64,000 nucleotides of DNA from a virus. Of this stretch, positions 35,301 through 42,139 are shown piece by piece (position 1 is the stretch's first letter; every line of letters begins with the position of its first letter). Below the pieces are notes generated by a model, which ran no database searches, was not told where the DNA came from, and was given only the letters and a program-made list of their open reading frames with translations. The position numbers and the translations under genes were made by a program. The stretch lies in IMG/VR virus record IMGVR_UViG_3300032282_005433, positions 1 through 64,000 of that record; one strand, written 5' to 3'.

Positions 35301-36121
35301 TTAATAGTAGAACTAATAATGAAATATTAAAAACAATAATATATTCGATGTGTTATATTAGAACTTTCCCATTTCAAGAAAATGGAGAAGTTTTTAAGGC
35401 TTATAATTATAATATTGCTAATATAGAATTAATTCAAGATTATGGTGCGACAAGTGATTATTTTTCGCCATCATATTTTTGTATGAGTGTTGGAGGACAA
35501 AATAATTCTAATCCACAATCACTTCCAATCGCAACTTTTGCAAGTTTAGATTTCTTTATTAATTTTATGATTTCTAGATTATCTAATAATGTTAATAGAA
35601 TATTGCAAATAGGATTACCAAAATATTACTCATGTTATTGGGTTCCAAATGGAGTTAGTGAAAGTGCGTATGATGTAAAAAATTATACCACAGCAATATC
35701 AAGTTTTAAATCGGCATTAAATTCTGCTAAAAGTGTTGGATTAAATAGTTCTAAAAATAAAGAATTGTTGGAGGGGTCACTTCCATTAACAGCAACAACA
35801 GCAAGTACAATAAATAATTTAAATACAACTATATCCGTAACACCTACCTGCCCACCACCAACGATTAATTCTTTTTCACCGTCAACAGGAACTACAGGTA
35901 CTATTATCACTATTAAAGGTGTTGGATTAGAGTTTACGACAGGTGTCACAATTAATGGTATTTTAGTGACAACAGGTGTTAGTATTCTTAGTGGTGAAAT
36001 GATTGTGGTTTCTATACCTAAACCGGCACAAAACGTTTTACAAGAAAATAATATTGTTATTAGTAGTTCAAAAAACATAGTGGTGACTAGCGCATCTAAA
36101 CTTGTGTATGTCCCGAAATAA
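29324..36121 (+). CDS. Giant baseplate hub protein with C-terminal enzyme-like and IPT/TIG domains
   Basis: A 2,265-residue protein. Residues about 150-265 (VTIELEDVQGRALF; YYGQAIRYQLNLERFNARF; YGVTLTFHGFKF) and 1,800-1,905 (NAMIQPMMYFNLRHVP; GPYVITEVSHTITPGQF; FSGTRQGIYDLP) resemble the two halves of hub proteins of the T4 gp27/P2 gpD type, here split by about 1,500 residues. Residues about 1,960-2,150 have NEILKTIIYSMCYIRTFPFQ, FKAYNYNIANIEL and PIATFASLDFFINFM, a lysozyme-like layout that is not proven. Residues about 2,177-2,262 are an IPT/TIG immunoglobulin-like domain (PTINSFSPSTGTTGTIITIKG). It probably forms the central hub and tip that pierces the envelope. Confidence 0.65.
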   Translation: MAGKYTSDNSGNILVEFDYNNIIVVDPNKTIDAFGKVSERLIDHENMVMYANLEAEIVPRTKLAIGGSPEDRLRTLSIAKINFLKPSKNGYLDDGYYDELTGKDTLNKTGQNQTKEETIYPKNGSKPYIVNTVVDPQNVIDNGLLGITSIIVTTNTSFIPSVTIELEDVQGRALFQLGNNSPYSAFFNMPFCPFYLTLKGYYGQAIRYQLNLERFNARFNSLSGNYGVTLTFHGFKFNVLNEISVGNLVATPNMYSQRFDVTKSVTDLSQNNTNVEGQVKQSGNNKQASNSKDAIVEQLLTEKGYQKIVEVYSEYKSKGLLAPNFPELTLIQLSAKLDNFEKTIADSYKKADLEPLTNIRTYKENLKKYFDEIRTAQNSWFNTFLNPRPIILIDKTLVYTFRENLDTAAKSGAETKLKEIVERYNGLLANNPTLGNKSKTEIKNSIKYDIFKKDVNFNLIDWKETTKRQTGVTTATIESIKKIIETYKDLFKLTFDIKLEDIGINNIQVPIPEKIVPPSFFVFDGEERFDKTISRMEAEANKKLSEYETLLTADLAKKIESSTTGIGFKPTVRNITAVIMASAEAFIRLMDDVHTNAWNVKYDPIRKRAIMDNPSSAPSTENRGNIKISANAQQANQGLSTAQEPVYPWPQFFVETPEDKKGRFQLKYIADPSIVDQTQGWNYQVWPEVEFVEEFLRGLIKRSDNPTSQPTTDSNTVTNLININAIEFPQTGIAYQNKEEIKFFYEIWERQLLTSHYSGLIRANQNQVSDLITLNIETETNNIVTSLGVSSPYLALKLKNFNYNSNDYQSFLKDISNQGTGRAYQDFIKDFYVTPYIKGITENSFSILNVTDLGKTPQNSPQSPALTQLVKNASNEPLIVDTYPFTNNEWVTKNMNLSSNNQNQYVYNTNKVLTVFQDRNVIANFNDVYNYTVNRPVTNFSYLNVSIPAITNSEELNAFYFKRKPKDFIPSEGYCYFVSPNKNTGNQIPTILNTSKKTTSILNTPYFINAIQNGVYNVRGKDKYPYIQAAYLFLNSLPLASLRERYQSLNSENLDYISSCLKKFGAIHKMPYPWVLKFGSLWYRYKKYKESGVDILDGIWSNFNYTENYDPITNSIDKEYTFTNTGEVNETNIVLQEEVQIDEGRPTIKLQPGFYPKVVNDFNVFYNGYDLYSGYTSEEIQKSVNNGLKIFNLQGSNISGIQGYKALNLKTWSVLLPDKIDDYLSGSDCAPKDNTKEEKYFVVPSFGSMINQTKSECFIGNTTVVDLTNNPSMYNGSVRLLWGSSNYGYFDNDQTVKPEPDSYLNFIDPKTTEQTPMSLLSVNTYSKIEEIFSVFDKNVLDKFEQEFLNFCKPVTDIDLGLITFEPIDASQIDMNSGFKNFQLLFRHLMTINPKDKATPEQTYFEDTIKNQLTNYVNIIKSFLEYDVILRYGNPSNYNRRVFDSFISLNTTPIVDSPIQFNPYVIGSLPSKSGQTTLESSKIKYPSEWLALETEVGFSTIPELVYKNTGSFITDFFIDNNIEFSVENIVICNQLIKMYATQKLNNTSLNSVEFKADLYLYLSDMTNLQYNFFNTTLTKVRATLPNYQQLPEKTIQSAVDGEVGKVQTYESFKAINDKWIAGSDFKTKTLFEDFMFLDRASRNIGDTILVDIFSLKNTLKESSLNMKMSVYTLISGILIKNNFVIMPLPAYVNFYNVQDVNGLIQDNAEGSLDFANNMWGTFLNVDYRNSSPKMVCFYASKPSGLLDLPKGNFRFRDDSFDMRRASESPLIEDFKNKKDWAVSNKCVGFNVDIGIRSQNVFYSFNVSQDNGKATSETIQTYLDLASNFTGKNVATQNVSLYNLYTQRSYQCQVFSFGNAMIQPMMYFNLRHVPMFNGPYVITEVSHTITPGQFQTKFSGTRQGIYDLPSIDNYLQSINQNLLTKIEDMIKTKKEEAINVTITNESKTANTSQKSDNTKSTTNSCTTKLVPAYEKYIVENEVQTNLTPQQLVDAINSRTNNEILKTIIYSMCYIRTFPFQENGEVFKAYNYNIANIELIQDYGATSDYFSPSYFCMSVGGQNNSNPQSLPIATFASLDFFINFMISRLSNNVNRILQIGLPKYYSCYWVPNGVSESAYDVKNYTTAISSFKSALNSAKSVGLNSSKNKELLEGSLPLTATTASTINNLNTTISVTPTCPPPTINSFSPSTGTTGTIITIKGVGLEFTTGVTINGILVTTGVSILSGEMIVVSIPKPAQNVLQENNIVISSSKNIVVTSASKLVYVPK

Positions 36122-36137
36122 TTTAATCCATTAACCG

Positions 36138-36146
36138 TATATTTAT
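36138..36146 (+). promoter_or_regulatory. TATATTTAT promoter motif
   Basis: TATATTTAT, continuing TATAA, lies 14 bases before the ATG at 36,161 and opens the next short unit after the hub gene. Confidence 0.5.
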
Positions 36147-36160
36147 ATAAAAAGTATTTT

Positions 36161-36385
36161 ATGAATTTAAAATCAACATTAGACAATTATCTTGGAAAAT
36201 CTGTTAGATATTCTGAAGAAGATAATGGAAACGGAACAAAAGAAGTTTGTGATTTAGATACAGGAGATTGTTATACAGTAAGAGAAAGAGACGGGCTTAT
36301 TGAAAGGGCTGGTCATCAAGTTACTACAAACAGAAGAGTTAAAGTTGAAACCGCAAAGGGAATAAAACAATTATTAAACGGATAA
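36161..36385 (+). CDS. Small hypothetical protein
   Basis: A 74-residue hydrophilic protein with a balanced charge, two cysteines spaced C-x7-C in VCDLDTGDCYTV, and a basic C-terminus (VTTNRRVKVETAKGIKQLL). The central DLDTGDCYTVRERDGLIERA could be a small beta-hairpin nucleic-acid or protein binder. It is followed 4 bases later by the acidic coiled-coil gene, so the two share a transcript. I do not recognise it. Confidence 0.6.
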   Translation: MNLKSTLDNYLGKSVRYSEEDNGNGTKEVCDLDTGDCYTVRERDGLIERAGHQVTTNRRVKVETAKGIKQLLNG

Positions 36386-36389
36386 AAAT

Positions 36390-37067
36390 ATGAGCTTAGA
36401 TAGAAAAATATTAAACGAAATTGAAAGATACAGAAGTATCAATAATTATATTACAGAACAGAACGCTCCTTTACCACCAGAAGAACCCGGAGCTGATTTA
36501 GGTGCGTTGGCACCAGCACCTGGCGAACAAGGGGCAATTGCTCCACCAGCACCTGGAGGAGTACCATCCGCAGAAACCGCAACACCACCCCAAGTAATTG
36601 ATGTTGATGCTGATAAGGATGTTGAAAAAATAGATGACGATGGTGAATCAGAAGAAACTGAAAGTTCAGAATCTGAAGAACTTGATGTTACTGATTTAGT
36701 TGACTCACAAAAAAATATTGAAAAAAAGCAAGATGAATATTTTGAAAACCTTTTTAGTCAAATTTCTAAAATGGAAGAAAAATTATCTGAGATGGATGCA
36801 ATAATGAATAAACTTAATACTCTTGAAAATAAAATTGAAAAGTATAGAGAAAAGACTCCACAAGAAAAATTGGAACTTAGAACATACGACTCTTACCCCT
36901 TCAATCAAAAGTTAACAGATTTTTTTGACGACAAGCAAGATGAAATGCAAAAAACAGGAAAAAATGATTATGTGTTAACTTCAGACCAAGTAACCGATAT
37001 TAATAGTAACGATATTAAAAATTCATTCCAACCTAATAGTGGTGAGGATAATAATTATCAACAGTAA
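36390..37067 (+). CDS. Acidic Pro-rich coiled-coil protein
   Basis: A 225-residue protein with three parts: a short helical head (ILNEIERYRSINNYITEQ), a disordered Pro/Ala/Gly region with many Asp and Glu (about residues 28-105), and a coiled coil about 108-155 (NIEKKQDEYFENLFSQISKM; EMDAIMNKLNTLENKIEKYR). The C-terminal 60 residues are Asp/Asn/Gln-rich and polar. Such composition fits a scaffold, a tail-assembly factor or an internal head protein, but no family is recognised. A strong terminator follows. Confidence 0.65.
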   Translation: MSLDRKILNEIERYRSINNYITEQNAPLPPEEPGADLGALAPAPGEQGAIAPPAPGGVPSAETATPPQVIDVDADKDVEKIDDDGESEETESSESEELDVTDLVDSQKNIEKKQDEYFENLFSQISKMEEKLSEMDAIMNKLNTLENKIEKYREKTPQEKLELRTYDSYPFNQKLTDFFDDKQDEMQKTGKNDYVLTSDQVTDINSNDIKNSFQPNSGEDNNYQQ

Positions 37068-37086
37068 TAAAAATAATTTTTATTTT

Positions 37087-37114
37087 AAAGGGTCACCAAA
37101 TGGTGACCTTTTTT
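37087..37114 (+). terminator. Rho-independent terminator
   Basis: GGTCACC / GGTGACC with loop AAAT, extended by A-T and G-U pairs and followed by TTTTTT. It ends the unit at 36,161-37,067 and separates tail genes from the replication genes. Confidence 0.9.
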
Positions 37115-37116
37115 AT

Positions 37117-37148
37117 TTGACATAAGCTCAATTATTTACTATATTTAT
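37117..37148 (+). promoter_or_regulatory. Promoter of gp32 (TTGACA, 17 bp, TATATTTAT)
   Basis: A perfect -35 TTGACA (37,117-37,122) is followed after 17 bases by TATATT, the start of TATATTTAT (37,140-37,148). It begins 3 bases after the terminator and lies 31 bases before the gp32 ATG. This is the best-formed promoter in the window, as expected for an abundant protein. Confidence 0.6.
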
Positions 37149-37179
37149 TTAATAATATAAACAATTTAATTTAAAAATT

Positions 37180-38034
37180 ATGAGTAATGCATTAGACGCC
37201 GTATTGGCACAGTATGAAAAATCAAAACAATCATCGGGCGGGGCCCAAGGAAAAATGTCTCAAGACGAAAGAATGAAAAAGTATTTCGCTCTTATTCTTG
37301 GAGATAAAGAAAAAACAGGACAAAGAAAAGTTAGGATTCTCCCAACATCCGATGGTTCTTCTCCATTTAAAGAAGCTTGGTATCATGAGATTCAAGTTGG
37401 TGGACAATGGCAAAAGTTCTATGACCCAGGAAAAAATGACAATGAGCGTTCACCTTTGAATGAGGTTTACGAAGAACTAATGTCAACTGGAAAAGAATCT
37501 GACAAAGAATTGGCAAAACAATATAAATCTCGTAAGTTTTATATTGTTAAAGTTATCGACAGAGACCATGAAGAAGACGGACCAAAGTTTTGGCGTTTTA
37601 AACACAATTATAAAAATGAGGGTATCCTTGATAAGATTATTCCTATTTGGAGAAATAAAGGAGATATTACCGACGCTGAAAAAGGAAGAGACCTTGTTAT
37701 TGAATTAACTAAATCAAAGACAGGCAAAGGTAAAGAATATACTAGCGTATCAACAATAATGTATGATGACTCAACACCTGTTCATGCAGAACCTGCACAA
37801 GCTAAAGAGTGGATTAACAACCTTGAAACTTGGACTGATGTGTATTCTAAAAAACCTGTTGAATATCTTGAAGCAATTGCTCGTGGAGAAACACCACGTT
37901 GGGACATGGATAAGGGTGGATATGTATATGAGAATAACACAGAATCAACAGTATCTGTTGGTGGTGGAAAATCTAAAGATGGTTATGTTGACCCACAGGC
38001 TAATGATGAGCCAGATGAGAATTTACCGTTTTAA
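37180..38034 (+). CDS. gp32: Single-stranded DNA-binding protein (gp32)
   Basis: A 284-residue gp32-type protein. The helical basic N-terminus (ALDAVLAQYEKSKQ) precedes the OB core with KVRILPTSDGSSPFKEAWYH and YIVKVIDRDHEEDGPKFWRF, the latter a clear gp32 signature. The Zn-binding Cys/His cluster of T4 gp32 is absent. The end is acidic and closes in DEPDENLPF, like the C-terminal tip of bacterial SSB. It coats ssDNA and recruits replication and recombination partners. It has its own promoter and is followed by a very strong terminator, so most transcripts are monocistronic. Confidence 0.9.
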   Translation: MSNALDAVLAQYEKSKQSSGGAQGKMSQDERMKKYFALILGDKEKTGQRKVRILPTSDGSSPFKEAWYHEIQVGGQWQKFYDPGKNDNERSPLNEVYEELMSTGKESDKELAKQYKSRKFYIVKVIDRDHEEDGPKFWRFKHNYKNEGILDKIIPIWRNKGDITDAEKGRDLVIELTKSKTGKGKEYTSVSTIMYDDSTPVHAEPAQAKEWINNLETWTDVYSKKPVEYLEAIARGETPRWDMDKGGYVYENNTESTVSVGGGKSKDGYVDPQANDEPDENLPF

Positions 38035-38044
38035 TAAAATTAAT

Positions 38045-38090
38045 ATCATGTATGGTATCTTATATGGTACCATACATGATAATTTTATTT
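38045..38090 (+). terminator. Strong terminator after gp32
   Basis: A 13-base perfect stem, ATCATGTATGGTA / TACCATACATGAT, with an AT-rich loop and flanking AAAATT / AATTTT that can extend the stem, then TTTTATTT. It starts 10 bases after the gp32 stop. Confidence 0.85.
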
Positions 38091-38124
38091 GTAATAAAAA
38101 TATCTACGATTAAAAAAATATAAA

Positions 38125-39105
38125 ATGGCAATTAAGAAAAAAGAAAGTGGTGGGTTCAAAGACAAATTTTCAACCAAAACAAAATATAAAGAAACAAGTT
38201 ACTACAATTGTGGTGAAGCGTTTTTAAATGCTTGTGGAATACCTGGACCTGTTATGGGTGGTATTAATATGTTTTTAGGACATAGTAATAGTTCCAAAAC
38301 AACTGCCATGATATTAGCAGCAGCAGACGCTCAAAAGAAAGGACATCTACCTGTTTTTATTATTACAGAAAAGAAATGGTCATGGGAACATGCGGTAGAG
38401 TTAGGATTACAAGCTAATAAGAATGATGACGATGAATGGGATGGTGATTTTATTTTTAATGACGGATTTGATTATATTGAACAAGTTACTGATTTCATTA
38501 ATGAAGTTATTGATGCTCAAGAAAAAGGAGATATTAAACAATCTATTTTATTTCTTTGGGATTCAGTTGGTTCGATTCCATGTAAAATGACATTTGATGG
38601 TAAGGGTGGTAAACAACATAATGCCGCAACACTTGCAGATAAAATAGGTATGGGAGTTCACTCAAGAATTTCTAAATCAAAGAAAGAAGATTATGCATAT
38701 TATAACACTTTAGTTGTGGTTAACCAACCATGGGTAGCTCTTCCAGATAACCCATTTGGACAACCAACAATAAAAGCAAAAGGTGGTGAAGCGTTATGGT
38801 TGGCATCATCTTTAGTGTTTCTTTTTGGTAATCAAGCAAGTGCAGGTATTAACCATATCACAGCAACTAAAGGCGGGAGAACTGTGAGATATGCAATTAG
38901 AACTAAGATTTCAATTTTGAAGAACCACGTAAATGGTTTGGGATATAATGACGGTAAATTAATTGCAGTACCTCAAGGGTATATTGAAGATACTAAGGAA
39001 GCGTTAGAAACTTATAAGAAAGAATATTCTCAATATTGGAATGGAATTCTTTCTGGTACAGGTGAAATTGTATTAGAAGAGTCGGGTGATGATATTACAG
39101 AATAG
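38125..39105 (+). CDS. uvsX: RecA-like recombinase UvsX
   Basis: A 326-residue recombinase of the UvsX branch. The Walker A is the variant GHSNSSKTT at residues 52-60, with Ser in place of the second Gly, as in T4 UvsX. Walker B is ILFLWDSVGS, and TLVVVNQPWV plus the Gly/Lys-rich loop KAKGGEALWLASS follow. It pairs ssDNA with duplex during recombination-dependent replication. Its C-terminus is acidic (GEIVLEESGDDITE), a usual regulatory tail. It lies 91 bases after gp32 beyond a terminator, with only an A-rich leader and no clear promoter motif. Confidence 0.92.
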   Translation: MAIKKKESGGFKDKFSTKTKYKETSYYNCGEAFLNACGIPGPVMGGINMFLGHSNSSKTTAMILAAADAQKKGHLPVFIITEKKWSWEHAVELGLQANKNDDDEWDGDFIFNDGFDYIEQVTDFINEVIDAQEKGDIKQSILFLWDSVGSIPCKMTFDGKGGKQHNAATLADKIGMGVHSRISKSKKEDYAYYNTLVVVNQPWVALPDNPFGQPTIKAKGGEALWLASSLVFLFGNQASAGINHITATKGGRTVRYAIRTKISILKNHVNGLGYNDGKLIAVPQGYIEDTKEALETYKKEYSQYWNGILSGTGEIVLEESGDDITE

Positions 39106-39137
39106 AAACAATTTTATTCACGGATTAAATAAATAAA

Positions 39138-40130
39138 GTGACCAAAACACTTTTAGTAGACGGTAACAATCTTTTTAAGATAGGGTTTCACGGAGCTAAG
39201 GAACTTTTTTACGATGGTAATCATATTGGTGGAGTATATCACTTCATCAATATACTTCGTAAATTTTTAGAAGAACATAATCATGATAAAGTGATTGTGA
39301 TGTGGGATGGAGAAACAAACTCAGTTGCCAGAAAATTAATATATCCACAATACAAGGCAAATCGTTTTCAAACAAGTAGTGATGAAAGTTATGAATCATA
39401 TTTAAAACAACGAGAAAGAGTTAAACAATATTTGGAAGAAGTATTTGTTAGACAAATTGAAGTTGATGATAATGAAGCTGATGATTTAATTGCTTACTAT
39501 TGTCAGATTGCTAAAGACGAAAAAATAATTATATTTTCTGCGGACAAAGACCTAACACAATTAATTTCCGAAAATGTAACAATATATTCTCCGATATCTA
39601 AAACATATTTTAAATATGGAGATATGATTACTATAAATAAAGTTAACATACCACACTATAATGTTGCTTTATGTAAAATATTTGTTGGGGATAAATCAGA
39701 CAACATAGATGGAATTCAAGGGTTAGGGGAAAAAACTTTAGTTAAGTTATTTCCAGATATGCTTGAAAAATCATGCACTATTGACGAAATTTTAAGTTAT
39801 GCCCAAAAAATCGAGCAAAAAAAACCTATAAAAAGTTTATCAAATATTTTGACTGGTAAAACAAAAAGTGGTATACTTGGAGAAGAGTTTTATAAGACAA
39901 ATAAAAAAATCGTAGATTTGTCTGAATGTTTGATAACTGATGATGCAAAAGAATTAGTTGAACAAATGTTAAACGATACGATTGACCCATCCGATAGAGG
40001 ATATAAAAATTTAATGAGATTTATGATGGAAGATGGACTTTTTAAGTATCTTCCGAAAAATGACGAAGCTTGGATAAATTTTCTAAAGCCATTCATGAAA
40101 TTAATAAGAAAAGAAAAACGAAAAAAATAA
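39138..40130 (+). CDS. rnh: 5'-3' exonuclease / RNase H (FEN-type)
   Basis: A 330-residue FEN-type nuclease like T4 RNase H. Metal-binding residues are visible: VDGNN with D8, an acidic VDDNEADDLIAYY near residues 109-121, SADKDL (D136, D138), and VGDKSDNIDGIQGLGEKT near 183-200, which forms the helix-3-turn DNA-binding and metal site. It removes RNA primers and adjacent DNA on the lagging strand. The start codon is GTG. It follows uvsX closely and is 3 bases from the next gene, part of one replication operon. Confidence 0.9.
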   Translation: MTKTLLVDGNNLFKIGFHGAKELFYDGNHIGGVYHFINILRKFLEEHNHDKVIVMWDGETNSVARKLIYPQYKANRFQTSSDESYESYLKQRERVKQYLEEVFVRQIEVDDNEADDLIAYYCQIAKDEKIIIFSADKDLTQLISENVTIYSPISKTYFKYGDMITINKVNIPHYNVALCKIFVGDKSDNIDGIQGLGEKTLVKLFPDMLEKSCTIDEILSYAQKIEQKKPIKSLSNILTGKTKSGILGEEFYKTNKKIVDLSECLITDDAKELVEQMLNDTIDPSDRGYKNLMRFMMEDGLFKYLPKNDEAWINFLKPFMKLIRKEKRKK

Positions 40131-40133
40131 AAA

Positions 40134-40595
40134 ATGAGCACAATGAAAGAGCAAGAAATCACAAAAATGGAATTTCTTTTAACATTAAATGACAACATTA
40201 TTGTACAAAGATTTTTCAATGTTAGAGGTTATAATCCTAAAGCAAAAAATTCTGTGGATTTATATGATTATATCAAATCCCTTAAGGAAGACCTCCAATA
40301 TTATTTAAAAATGAAGACAGTTGTTTATATGATGGACAATGTCGATTCAATTATGGCAGACCCAAACATAATGGAAACATCTTTCACTGAAGGACCTGAG
40401 ATTTTTAACATTTTTGTTAAGGTTGGAGAACAGACAATTTGTCATAGAATTTTTGATGGTAAAATGTTTCCGCCAAAAGTTCGTTATACGGTTGACGTAA
40501 GACCATTTTTAAAAGATGTACTTAGAGAGTTAACTGACATCTTTTCAGATGACAAATTAAGTTACAAATATTTGGAATTTGATTTGAGTATGTGA
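40134..40595 (+). CDS. Hypothetical protein in the replication operon
   Basis: A 153-residue acidic-neutral protein with two similar halves: LLTLNDNIIVQRFFNVRGYN followed by VDLYDYIKSLKEDL, and FNIFVKVGEQTICHRIFDGK followed by VDVRPFLKDVLRELTDI. Both halves have a strand pair, then a VD-hydrophobic helix, so it may be an internal duplication. It lies between the exonuclease and helicase genes, where T4-like phages place helicase loaders or other replication accessories. No motif proves such a role. Confidence 0.65.
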   Translation: MSTMKEQEITKMEFLLTLNDNIIVQRFFNVRGYNPKAKNSVDLYDYIKSLKEDLQYYLKMKTVVYMMDNVDSIMADPNIMETSFTEGPEIFNIFVKVGEQTICHRIFDGKMFPPKVRYTVDVRPFLKDVLRELTDIFSDDKLSYKYLEFDLSM

Positions 40596-40624
40596 GTATT
40601 TAATTAATAGGGGTCAATAATATT

Positions 40625-42004
40625 ATGAATAAAAATTTCGATTATTTAGGGAACACTTTCCAAATACAGTTATTAAATCAGATTATAGTAGATAAAGAAT
40701 TCTCCTCAACAATAATGGATGTTATCGAGAGTGTTTATTTTGACAACAAATATTTCAAAATCATTTTACAAATGACAAAGGAATATTACTCAAAGTACGA
40801 ATCAACACCAACATTTGATACTCTTGAACAAATTGTAAAATCTGAAATCACCCAAGAACTTGTTGCTAAAATTGTTTTAGACACATTAAAACAAGTTAAA
40901 GAAGCTCCATTTGAAGGAGTAACTTTTGTACAAGAAAAGGCTTTGAAATTTTGTAAACAACAGGAATTACAAAAAGCTATGGACAAAGCTCAGAAGATTA
41001 TAAATGAGGGTGATTTTGAATCTTATGATAAAGTTGAAGGATTAGTTAGAGAAGCTTTGCAAGTTGGAGAAAGAGACACTGGAATTACAGATATTTTTTC
41101 TAATTTGGATACTGTACTTGATGAGGATTTTAGACACCCTATACCGATAGGTATACCAGGAATAGACAAACTACTTAAGGGAGGATTGGCTAAGGGAGAG
41201 ATAGGTGTTATATTAGCTCCTACGGGTGTTGGAAAAACAACCATTCTAACAAAGATTGCCAACACAGCATTTAATCTTGGATATAATGTAATTCAAATAT
41301 TTTTTGAAGACAATCCAAAAATTGTACAAAGAAAACATTTTACTCTTTGGACAGGAATTGCTCCCGATGAATTAGTAATTCATAAAGAAGAGGTTATGTC
41401 TAAGATTAATGATATTCATGATACTATGAAGAATGAATTAATTTTGAAGAAATTAGCTTCTGATAGTATGACAATGAATCAAATTAAGAATCAAGTTAGG
41501 AAGATGATTGCTGACGGTACAAAAATTGATTTAATTCTTTTAGATTATATTGATTGTGTGTTACCTGAAAGTTCAAGTAAAGATGAATGGAAAGCTGAAG
41601 GTTCTGTGATGAGAGGATTTGAATCTATGTGTCATGAATTGAATCTTGTCGGATGGACAGCAACACAAGGTAATAGGTCATCAATATCGTCAGATGTTGT
41701 AACAACAGACCAAATGGGTGGGTCAATTAAAAAGGCTCAGGTAGGTCATGTTATCATAACAGTCGCTAAATCTTTACAACAAAAAGAAATGAATTTAGCT
41801 ACAATCGCAATTACTAAATCAAGAATTGGTAAAGACGGTGTAGTATTTGAAAATTGTAAATTCAACAATGAGCTTCTTGAAATTGATACTGAAAGTTCAG
41901 TAACTTTCTTAGGGTTTGAAGAACAACAAGAAGAAAGAAAAAAAGACAGAGTTAAAGAATTATTGGAGAAAAGAAAAGAAAGAGAAGGACAAAAAAATAG
42001 GTAA
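40625..42004 (+). CDS. gp41: Replicative DNA helicase (gp41, DnaB-like)
   Basis: A 459-residue hexameric-type helicase. The N-terminal helical domain (1-140) is followed by a linker and a RecA-fold ATPase: Walker A LAPTGVGKTT near residues 196-205, Walker B LILLDYIDCV near 298-307, and a WTATQGNRSS motif with the sensor Gln. The charged C-terminus (KKDRVKELLEKRKEREGQKN) is Lys/Glu/Arg-rich. It unwinds the fork ahead of the polymerase. No primase gene is seen in this window. A weak TATTTAA lies 20 bases upstream of its start, beside the possible Shine-Dalgarno AGGGG. Confidence 0.92.
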   Translation: MNKNFDYLGNTFQIQLLNQIIVDKEFSSTIMDVIESVYFDNKYFKIILQMTKEYYSKYESTPTFDTLEQIVKSEITQELVAKIVLDTLKQVKEAPFEGVTFVQEKALKFCKQQELQKAMDKAQKIINEGDFESYDKVEGLVREALQVGERDTGITDIFSNLDTVLDEDFRHPIPIGIPGIDKLLKGGLAKGEIGVILAPTGVGKTTILTKIANTAFNLGYNVIQIFFEDNPKIVQRKHFTLWTGIAPDELVIHKEEVMSKINDIHDTMKNELILKKLASDSMTMNQIKNQVRKMIADGTKIDLILLDYIDCVLPESSSKDEWKAEGSVMRGFESMCHELNLVGWTATQGNRSSISSDVVTTDQMGGSIKKAQVGHVIITVAKSLQQKEMNLATIAITKSRIGKDGVVFENCKFNNELLEIDTESSVTFLGFEEQQEERKKDRVKELLEKRKEREGQKNR

Positions 42005-42078
42005 ATAAATATCTACTTTTTTTAAAAAAAACTTATTTTTTTTTAATTAAATATGTGGCCGAATTAAGTACTACCGCA

Positions 42079-42085
42079 TATTTAT
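42079..42085 (+). promoter_or_regulatory. TATTTAT promoter motif in the 135-base leader region
   Basis: TATTTAT, preceded by CGCA, lies 54 bases before the reductase ATG. The remaining gap sequence (42,005-42,139) is AT-rich with poly-T and poly-A runs; I see no other gene or structured RNA in it. Confidence 0.45.
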
Positions 42086-42139
42086 TATTAAAATCGACGA
42101 TTTTTTAATAAAAATTACACTTAAAAATTTAAACAAAAA

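Noticed and set aside
35683-36186. 167-codon minus-strand frame opposite the hub C-terminus
   Set aside because: It is antisense to a clear IPT/TIG domain; its Val/Ile-rich product is the usual shadow of Thr/Asn-rich coding sequence.
42005-42139. Possible riboswitch (cobalamin) upstream of the B12-dependent reductase
   Set aside because: The 135-base gap is too short and too AT-rich for a cobalamin riboswitch, and I see no B12-box-like sequence.
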